Assembly (NCBI GenBank): GCA_021372695.1
Contig: JAJFTY010000226.1
Coordinates: 1 to 8,257, forward strand
Direction: 5' to 3'
Origin: Deltaproteobacteria bacterium
GTDB lineage: Bacteria; Desulfobacterota; Syntrophia; Syntrophales; UBA5619
Length of the DNA: 8,257 nucleotides
Each line of letters opens with the position of its first letter. Position 1 is the first letter of the stretch. The translations under genes and the position numbers were made by a program. A model generated the notes under the pieces. That model saw only the letters and a program-made list of their open reading frames with translations. It was not told the origin of the DNA and searched no databases. Below are positions 1 through 4,844 of the stretch, in pieces.

Positions 1-288
1 TGGGAGTCGATGTCCCGTCCGGGCAAAGCGGCGGGCGTTCTCCAGGGTCTTGCGAATTGCCGGCGGCATCCGGTCCTCCCGGACGAGCCGCCTCTTCTCT
101 GCAAAAAAAGCGGCGGAGGGCGACAGACCCTCGGGGCATACCTCGTCGCACCGGCGGCAGGAGACGCAGTAAAAGGAGGCCTCCGGAGATTCGCGAAGGA
201 TCCGGGCAGGTGTCCCATATTCCGTCAGAAATGGGCAGATCTCCCTGCACGCCTCGCAGCCGGGACATCGATCCCAATCACCGTTCAT
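1..288 (-). CDS. Double [4Fe-4S] ferredoxin-type protein, HdrC/HdrD/GlpC-like, N-terminal part
   Basis: The reverse strand reads without a stop from an ATG at 288 to the window edge, giving 96 residues of an incomplete gene. Two classical four-cysteine cluster motifs are visible: C8-x2-C11-x2-C14-x3-C18-P and C41-x2-C44-x2-C47-x3-C51-P. That spacing and order are typical of the N-terminal ferredoxin domain of heterodisulfide reductase subunits C/D and of GlpC-type proteins, which pass electrons between membrane or quinone partners and cytoplasmic redox enzymes. No signal peptide is seen, so a cytoplasmic location is likely. Whether the C-terminal cysteine-rich (CCG) domains of HdrD/GlpC follow cannot be seen. 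The start lies 6 nt after the stop of the rhodanese gene, so the two are almost certainly co-transcribed. A weak ribosome-binding stretch (GAAGGT) lies within the end of that gene. The iron-sulfur assignment is strong; the exact subfamily is inference. Confidence 0.82.
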   Translation of the reverse strand, partial: MNGDWDRCPGCEACREICPFLTEYGTPARILRESPEASFYCVSCRRCDEVCPEGLSPSAAFFAEKRRLVREDRMPPAIRKTLENARRFARTGHRLP

Positions 289-294
289 GGATGG

Positions 295-807
295 CTATTC
301 GACCTTCGCAATGGGATAGTCCGCCTCGTCCCAGGCCTTGATGCCGCCCGGATGACGGTAGACGTTCTTGTAGCCCAGACGGACGGCCCACATGGCCCCG
401 TTATGGCTCCGGGTGCATTTCACGAAACCGCAGTAGAAGACGATCAGCCGCTCCTTGTCCGGCCCCAGCAGCTTCTCCAGGGCGGCTCTGGTCTTGTCGT
501 CCAGTTGCGTCATCTCGGGAATCGGAAACTCCATCTGCACGGCTCCGGGAACGTGCTGCTTCTTGTAGCTCGCTTCATAGGGCATGGTGTCCACGATGAG
601 CATCGCCTTCTTCTGATCCATCCAGCCTTTGAGCTCTTCCGTCGTCAGGACCTGGTAACCGCCCCTCGCCACTTCCCTGGCGAAGGTCACGGCGATCTTT
701 TCCGTTTCCAGCTCCTTGGTTCCCCAGGCCGCCATGGCGCCTCCGGCCGTGCCGATCATCACCACGAACGTCATCATAACCGCGATCAATCCTTTTTGCA
801 TTTTCAT
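295..807 (-). CDS. Exported rhodanese-like sulfurtransferase
   Basis: This 170-residue protein has a signal peptide (KGLIAVMMTFVVMIG hydrophobic core, then AGGAMA with likely cleavage near residue 26), so it should act in the periplasm. A single rhodanese domain follows. VDTMPYEASYKKQHVPGA (72-89) matches the conserved 'D...HIPGA' segment, Cys126 in FYCGFVKCTRS is the likely persulfide-bearing cysteine, and GYKNVYRHPGGIKAW (145-159) is the typical domain end. The active-site loop is unusual: Arg133 is seven residues after Cys126, where ordinary single-domain rhodaneses have about five (CxxGxR), and a second cysteine (131) sits inside the loop. The ATG at 807 is chosen because AAAGGAG lies just upstream and it gives a clean signal peptide; the frame also runs open to 876. 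It lies between the MauE-like gene (69-nt gap) and the iron-sulfur gene (6-nt gap). The family call is firm; the natural sulfur donor is unknown. Confidence 0.88.
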   Translation of the reverse strand: MKMQKGLIAVMMTFVVMIGTAGGAMAAWGTKELETEKIAVTFAREVARGGYQVLTTEELKGWMDQKKAMLIVDTMPYEASYKKQHVPGAVQMEFPIPEMTQLDDKTRAALEKLLGPDKERLIVFYCGFVKCTRSHNGAMWAVRLGYKNVYRHPGGIKAWDEADYPIAKVE

Positions 808-876
808 TCTTTTCTCCTTTCTTGTTTTGTATTTGTGGCTTCCCGTGAAGCCGCGAATACCCGATGAAACGTTCAA

Positions 877-1389
877 CTACTCCTCCTTCGCCTTGCTCCG
901 GGCATACTTCCGGACCCGACGACAGAGGTAAAGATAAGGGACCACCGCCCCGACGAGGAGCAGGTCCCGGTAAAAGGCCAGCCGCAGCCCGGCCTGTTTT
1001 TCAAGCTCCGATGTGCCAAAGCAGCCGCAATCGACATCCAGATCCCCGATGATTCCATACCCCAGCACGCATACGAAGAGACCGAGAAGACCGGTGATCA
1101 GATGGAGTCCCCACGACCGGTTCAGCATCAGCGCGACGCCGGCCGCGGCCTCGACCAGCGGCAGGCCTACGGCTACCAAAGGCAGAAGCGTCTCCGGCAC
1201 GAGATCATAGGTGGAAATCGTTGCGGCGAAAGCCCTGGGATCGAAGAGCTTGACCACACCGGCGTAGATAAAGAGGGCCGCCAGGGCGATGCGAACGATC
1301 CCGTGGGACCGGGGATGAACCGCTCCCCGGCGCAAAATCGCGCCGACTCTTTTGAAAAAAACCGAATGACTTGAAGGTGGATCGACCAA
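877..1389 (-). CDS. MauE/DoxX-family redox-associated membrane protein
   Basis: About 170 residues with four probable membrane segments: near 30-48, 68-88, 95-113 and 138-157. Between segments 3 and 4 lies GDLDVDCGCFG (115-125), with Cys121 and Cys123. This motif is typical of MauE-like members of the DoxX superfamily. MauE is needed for maturation of the disulfide-rich methylamine dehydrogenase small subunit, and DoxD/DoxX relatives form part of a thiosulfate:quinone oxidoreductase, so a role in disulfide or sulfur redox chemistry at the membrane is plausible. No mau genes are visible nearby, so methylamine use is not supported. The start is uncertain. A TTG at 1389 has a perfect AGGAGG four bases upstream. 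An in-frame ATG at 1428 would add 13 residues and has only GAGGG three bases upstream, and it would place an 8-bp hairpin inside the coding region. The TTG is preferred. This is the first gene of the minus operon. Confidence 0.82.
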   Translation of the reverse strand: MVDPPSSHSVFFKRVGAILRRGAVHPRSHGIVRIALAALFIYAGVVKLFDPRAFAATISTYDLVPETLLPLVAVGLPLVEAAAGVALMLNRSWGLHLITGLLGLFVCVLGYGIIGDLDVDCGCFGTSELEKQAGLRLAFYRDLLLVGAVVPYLYLCRRVRKYARSKAKEE

Positions 1390-1393
1390 TTGG

Positions 1394-1399
1394 CCTCCT
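1394..1399 (-). promoter_or_regulatory. Ribosome-binding site deciding the MauE-like start
   Basis: AGGAGG on the minus strand, a perfect Shine-Dalgarno match, ends four bases before a TTG codon at 1389. It is the main reason for preferring the TTG start over the upstream ATG at 1428. Confidence 0.55.
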
Positions 1400-1406
1400 G
1401 ATCTGC

Positions 1407-1429
1407 CATGCCGCAATCTCCGCGGCATG
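1407..1429. repeat. Perfect 8-bp inverted repeat, possible leader hairpin or operator
   Basis: CATGCCGC and GCGGCATG form a perfect 8-bp inverted repeat around a 7-nt centre (1415-1421). If translation of the MauE-like gene begins at the TTG at 1389, the repeat sits in the leader of the minus operon, 8 nt upstream of its Shine-Dalgarno. It could be an mRNA hairpin affecting translation or an operator for a dimeric regulator. If the ATG at 1428 is used, the repeat would be the first coding bases. It has no T-tract on either side, so it is not a classical terminator. Confidence 0.5.
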
Positions 1430-1584
1430 ACCCTCAGGGGCTAAGCGGTCTGCGGGGGAGAAACGGCAGGACAGCGTTTTCCGGAGGACCGCCCGGGTCC
1501 TCTTTCAGCGCCTCATATTAAGGGTTTGAATATCAACGATAAATGGTTCAATTGCCGCTCCTGATCTTGGCTCTTCTCGTTTCA

Positions 1585-1613
1585 CTGATGACTCTGTTGC
1601 GGCAGACTATAAG
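1585..1613 (+). promoter_or_regulatory. Candidate sigma-70 promoter A
   Basis: CTGATG (1585-1590), a 17-base spacer and TATAAG (1608-1613) resemble a vegetative promoter with a good -10 (five of six) and a weak -35. It points towards the peptidase gene. The first copy of the direct repeat (1596-1607) lies in its spacer, directly against the -10. Pattern match only. Confidence 0.25.
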
Positions 1614-1670
1614 AGGAACGACCGCCTGTGTCAACCAAATATTGTTCTTTGAAAAACGGTTGCGGCAAAC
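1596..1670 (+). repeat. Pair of 12-bp direct repeats 63 bp apart
   Basis: GTTGCGGCAGAC (1596-1607) and GTTGCGGCAAAC (1659-1670) match at 11 of 12 positions, and their starts are exactly 63 bp apart, about six helical turns. Each copy touches a promoter-like sequence, so they could be paired binding sites for a regulator. Chance is not excluded. Confidence 0.35.
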
Positions 1671-1688
1671 CGGGAAAACCTCTACACT
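1660..1688 (+). promoter_or_regulatory. Candidate sigma-70 promoter B
   Basis: TTGCGG (1660-1665), a 17-base spacer and TACACT (1683-1688) make a second plausible promoter for the peptidase-truA unit, about 140 bases upstream of the start codon. The second copy of the direct repeat covers its -35. Pattern match only; A and B are alternatives. Confidence 0.25.
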
Positions 1689-1718
1689 GCCCCAAAACAG
1701 AGGGGTCTTCCCAGTCAA

Positions 1719-1745
1719 ATCAACCCTGGATTTCGCCGGAATGAC
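1719..1745 (-). repeat. Decayed REP-like dispersed repeat fragment
   Basis: On the minus strand the sequence begins GTCATTCCGGCGAAA and continues with TCCAGG. It resembles the widespread bacterial intergenic repeat whose usual form is GTCATTCCGGCGAAAGCCGGAATCCAG, but here the second half of the hairpin (GCCGGAA) is missing. This explains the 'VIPAK' peptide seen when the region is translated. I interpret it as a deletion-bearing remnant. The identification rests on recall of the consensus, not on a database match. Confidence 0.4.
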
Positions 1746-1825
1746 GACTTTGGCGTAGGTCATTGCCGGATTGATCAAGTCGAGCGGCGGTCGCTGTGTG
1801 CGCCCGCTTCAGTAAGGAGCGTTAA

Positions 1826-3223
1826 ATGCCTGCACCATCAAACCGGACGCGCAGCCGTCGTGAAAAGGGGGGCGTCGTCCGCCTGCTCATTCTTATTTTG
1901 CTTCTCCTGCTGCTTTCGGGCGGCACAGCCGGGGCGGTGATCCGGGATCTCAAAGACCTCAGCCAGGACCCGCTCTCCTACGTGGACGGAAAAGCGGGGG
2001 ATGCCCTTCTCCTCCCGGCAGCGGAGCTGGCGCGTCTGAATGCCGAGTCCGACAGCGAGCACTTTGCCCCCTGGCACCGGACCGAGCCCCGCCATACCCC
2101 GGAGCTCGCCTCCTGGGGATTCCGCAAATATGCCGCGAACCCCGGCTATGGGCGGGACGGAAAACCGCATCCGGCGGACTGGATCCGGAAGATGGCGGCG
2201 AATGCCCACATCGAAGACTACCCGCAGGGGCTGTTCCCCGGGGTAACCGTGAAGCGGACCGATTTCCGCATGCTGCCCACCCATGAATCCCATCTGAGCT
2301 CTCCCGCCGGGGCGGGCAGGGAGTACCCTTTCGACAATCTCCAGGAATCGTCGGCTCCGGCGGGGATGCCGGTCCTCGTGACGCTCGCGAGCCGCGACCA
2401 GCGGTGGCTTCTGGTGGAGGCGAACCACCTGATCGGATGGGTTCCGGCGACCGACATCGCGGCCGTCGATCCGGAGTTCATGCGGACCTGGGAGAAAGGC
2501 CGCTACGTCATGATCGTGCGGGACAAGACGCCGATCCGGGACGGGAACGCCATCCTCTTCCGGGCGCCGCTCGGAGCGCTCTTCCCGAAAGCCGGGGAGG
2601 ATGCGAAGCAGACCTGGATCTGGACGGCCGGGCGCGATGCCCGTGGCGGTGCGATTCTCCGGAGGGCCGCCGTGCCCCGGGGTGCGGTTGCGGACAAGCC
2701 CCTCCCGTTCACCCCGCGCCACGTCGCACAGCTCGCCCGCGAGATGGCCGGAGAGCCCTACGGCTGGGGTGGGCTGGATGACAAGAGAGACTGCTCCGCG
2801 CTGATCCGGGACCTCTTCACGCCGTTCGGCTTTTGGCTGCCCCGCAACTCCGGCGAGCAGGCCCAGGCCGGGAAATTCACCTCTTTAGCGGGCCTCTCCT
2901 CCGCAGACAAGGAGGCCCTGATCATCCGGGAAGGGGTGCCGTGGCGGACCCTCCTCTGGACGCCCGGGCACATCATGCTCTATATCGGGGTCCACCAAGG
3001 GAAGCCACTGATCTTCCACAACTTCTGGAGCATCAAGACGCGGGATGCCGATGGAAAGACAGGCAAGGTGATCGTGGGGCGTGCCGCGGTCACGACGCTT
3101 CATCCGGGCAGGGAGCTCCGGAACTGGGATTTCCCGCGGGCCGACATCCTGAGCGGCCTGGAGGGGATGGTCTTCCTGGGTGAGCCGCCCGGCGATGTCG
3201 CGATCCCGGAGAAGAGGCCATGA
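1826..3223 (+). CDS. NlpC/P60 cell-wall endopeptidase with N-terminal stabilising and SH3 domains
   Basis: This 465-residue exported protein has a basic N-terminus and a strong hydrophobic stretch (VVRLLILILLLLLLSGG, 17-33), a signal peptide or anchor. Residues 40-150 resemble the NlpC/P60 N-terminal stabilising domain, about 150-290 fit paired SH3-like domains (GWVPATDIAAVD, 204-215), and 295-450 form the NlpC/P60 peptidase. Likely catalytic residues are Cys323 (KRDCSALIRD), His382 (TPGHIMLYIG) and His398 (IFHNFW), with the conserved LPRNSGEQAQAG at 338-349. The architecture matches the structurally studied Desulfovibrio vulgaris protein DVU_0896 and its relatives, thought to cut gamma-D-glutamyl-diaminopimelate bonds in peptidoglycan stem peptides, probably in wall remodelling or recycling. 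GGAG lies six bases before the ATG. The stop overlaps the truA start (ATGA). The family is clear; the exact bond cut is inferred. Confidence 0.9.
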   Translation: MPAPSNRTRSRREKGGVVRLLILILLLLLLSGGTAGAVIRDLKDLSQDPLSYVDGKAGDALLLPAAELARLNAESDSEHFAPWHRTEPRHTPELASWGFRKYAANPGYGRDGKPHPADWIRKMAANAHIEDYPQGLFPGVTVKRTDFRMLPTHESHLSSPAGAGREYPFDNLQESSAPAGMPVLVTLASRDQRWLLVEANHLIGWVPATDIAAVDPEFMRTWEKGRYVMIVRDKTPIRDGNAILFRAPLGALFPKAGEDAKQTWIWTAGRDARGGAILRRAAVPRGAVADKPLPFTPRHVAQLAREMAGEPYGWGGLDDKRDCSALIRDLFTPFGFWLPRNSGEQAQAGKFTSLAGLSSADKEALIIREGVPWRTLLWTPGHIMLYIGVHQGKPLIFHNFWSIKTRDADGKTGKVIVGRAAVTTLHPGRELRNWDFPRADILSGLEGMVFLGEPPGDVAIPEKRP

Positions 3224-4071
3224 TCCGGCCGCGCGATCATCGGGAAGAACACGGCAGAAAGGCGCCCGCCTCGGTAAAATACAAACTCACGCTGGAGTAT
3301 GACGGCACCGGCTACAGCGGCTGGCAGGTCCAGAAGAACGCGCGCAGCATCCAGGGCACCCTGATCGATGCCGCCCGGGAGCTCTTCGGCGGAGAGGTGG
3401 ATCTCCAGGGGGCCGGCCGCACCGATGCCGGCGTTCATGCCCTGGCCCAGGTTGCCCATCTGGAGACGCGGCGCCGCCTTCCGCTGCCGAAGATTCTCCA
3501 TGGCCTGAACGACCTCCTTCCCGCCCCGATCAACATCCTGCGGGTGGAAGAGGCGCCGCCGGAGTTCCATGCCCGCCATGACGCCCGGGGCAGGAGCTAT
3601 CTCTATGTCATCTCGCGCTGCCGCACGGCTTTCGGCAAGCGGTACGTCTGGTGGGTGAGGGACGAGCTCGACCTCGGCCGGATGCGGGCGGCGGCCGAGA
3701 TTTTCAAGGGGTTCCACGATTTCGCCTGCTTTGCCGATAAAAGAATCGACAAACACCTCTCCACCGAGGTGCAGATCGACCGGACCGATCTCGAAGCCCG
3801 GGGGGACCTGATCTGCTTTCGGGTCGTCGGCTCCCACTTCCTCTGGAAGATGGTCCGCCGGCTTGTGGGCATCCTGGTCGAGGCGGGACGGGGGAGCCTC
3901 TCGCCCGCCGATGTGGAAAAGATGCTGACCTGCGCCTCGGAGATCCCCGCACGCTGCACCGCGCCCCCTTCGGGGCTCTTCCTGGCCCAGGTGCTCTACG
4001 AGGGGGACCGGCTGGAACCCCTTTGCTGGCCACCCCTGCACGGCGTGCCTTTGAACAGAAACTGCCGCTGA
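3220..4071 (+). CDS. truA: tRNA pseudouridine(38-40) synthase TruA
   Basis: TruA converts uridines 38, 39 and 40 of the tRNA anticodon arm to pseudouridine in the cytoplasm. The 283-residue protein shows the family landmarks: LEYDGTGYSGWQ (25-36), GRTDAGVHA (66-74) with catalytic Asp69, FHARHDARGRSYLY (116-129), HFLWKMVRRLVG (206-217) and APPSGLFLAQVLY (248-260). The start ATG overlaps the upstream stop in an ATGA, suggesting translational coupling with the peptidase gene. This gives about 18 residues before the usual TruA beginning, and no good alternative start lies between. The segment ADKRIDKHLSTEVQID (172-187) differs from the common 'TxRxI' form, so it is a sequence variant, but nothing catalytic appears lost. 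It is a housekeeping gene with high GC like its neighbours. Confidence 0.96.
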   Translation: MIRPRDHREEHGRKAPASVKYKLTLEYDGTGYSGWQVQKNARSIQGTLIDAARELFGGEVDLQGAGRTDAGVHALAQVAHLETRRRLPLPKILHGLNDLLPAPINILRVEEAPPEFHARHDARGRSYLYVISRCRTAFGKRYVWWVRDELDLGRMRAAAEIFKGFHDFACFADKRIDKHLSTEVQIDRTDLEARGDLICFRVVGSHFLWKMVRRLVGILVEAGRGSLSPADVEKMLTCASEIPARCTAPPSGLFLAQVLYEGDRLEPLCWPPLHGVPLNRNCR

Positions 4072-4099
4072 ATCGCCGGTGAAGTGGAAAGGAGAGATC

Positions 4100-4795
4100 A
4101 TGGAACAAAATGCGCCTGCAGGATGCGCGAGATGCCCTTTTGACGCGGCGGTGCGGATCTGCCAGAAAGAGGAGGGCAAGGCGCCCCCCTTCTGCCCGAC
4201 CGTCCAGGGCGCCGGAGCGGTCAGCGCGGCGCAGGCGGAGCTGGAGAAGCCTGAGATCCGGGAGTTTGCCAGGCAGGCGTCGATCCAGGAAGGGGAAGGT
4301 TACGCGGGCCGGGAACTCGGCTACGATCATGTGCGGCCCGCCAAACCGCGGGTCATGGAGATCGTCGAATTCGCCGGGAAGATGCACTACAAAAAGCTGG
4401 GGCTCGCCTTCTGCATCGGCCTTCGCAAGGAGGCGAAGATCGTGGATGGGCTCCTCACGGCAAACGGCTTCGAGGTGGTCTCGGGCGTCTGCAAGATGGG
4501 CCGGGTGCCCAAGGAGAAAATCGGAGTCCGGGACGATCAGAAGATCCGGATCGGCGGATTCGAAGCGATGTGCAACCCCATCGCGCAGGCGTTCCTGCTC
4601 AACGAAGCCAAAACCGAATTCAACATCCTGATGGGGCTCTGCGTGGGCCACGACTCCCTGTTCCTGAAATATTCGGACGCCCTGTGCACGGTCCTTGCGG
4701 TGAAGGACCGGCTCTTGGGGCACAACCCGCTGGCCGCCATCTACACGATCGACGGCTATTACCGGTCCCTGAAACTCCCGCTCGGACGGGAATGA
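4100..4795 (+). CDS. DUF1847 cysteine-rich putative metal-binding protein
   Basis: This 231-residue protein belongs by recognition to the DUF1847 family, whose function is unknown. It has nine cysteines: a cluster at 9, 12, 21 and 32 (CARC, then CQKE and FCPT) that could bind a metal or an iron-sulfur centre, and single cysteines at 105, 131, 158, 181 and 196. The most conserved-looking parts are LGLAFCIGLRKEAKI (101-114), CNPIAQAFLLNEAKTEFN (158-175) and LCVGHDSLF (180-188). There is no signal peptide or membrane segment, so it should be cytoplasmic. The ATG at 4100 is preferred because AAAGGAG lies just upstream; a GTG at 4079 in the same frame has nothing comparable. It lies 28 bases after truA and 49 bases before the CoA-transferase gene, probably in the same transcript. 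Family call good, function not assignable. Confidence 0.85.
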   Translation: MEQNAPAGCARCPFDAAVRICQKEEGKAPPFCPTVQGAGAVSAAQAELEKPEIREFARQASIQEGEGYAGRELGYDHVRPAKPRVMEIVEFAGKMHYKKLGLAFCIGLRKEAKIVDGLLTANGFEVVSGVCKMGRVPKEKIGVRDDQKIRIGGFEAMCNPIAQAFLLNEAKTEFNILMGLCVGHDSLFLKYSDALCTVLAVKDRLLGHNPLAAIYTIDGYYRSLKLPLGRE

Positions 4796-4844
4796 ACCCG
4801 GCTGGGGCACGCCGCAAAGGCCCTGTCGATCGATGGGGGCAACG

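Larger units (their letters stand above)
1390..1825. other. Divergent intergenic region between the minus operon and the plus-strand genes
   Basis: This 436-base stretch separates two divergently read units, so it should hold promoters for both. It is clearly less GC-rich in 1512-1720 than the flanking genes. I see the 8-bp hairpin at 1407-1429, a direct repeat at 1596-1607 and 1659-1670, two weak plus-strand promoter candidates, an imperfect inverted repeat at 1672-1712, and a decayed dispersed repeat at 1719-1745. Short open frames here (for example 1543-1758 plus and 1548-1778 minus) lack a good ribosome-binding site and run through the repeat, so they are not called as genes. No convincing minus-strand promoter was found. 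Confidence 0.6.

Noticed and set aside
10..867. Long plus-strand open frame opposite the iron-sulfur and rhodanese genes
   Set aside because: It is antisense to two genes with clear domains, its translation is rich in Arg, His and Gly without any recognisable motif, and GC-rich DNA commonly gives such frames.
1543..1758. Plus-strand 71-codon frame with a hydrophobic N-terminus that could be a small membrane protein
   Set aside because: There is no Shine-Dalgarno before its start, its second half is the translated decayed repeat, and it covers the promoter-like elements of the divergent region.
1548..1778. Minus-strand 76-codon frame containing a VIPAK peptide
   Set aside because: This peptide is the usual false translation of the dispersed GTCATTCCGGCGAAA repeat, not a gene.
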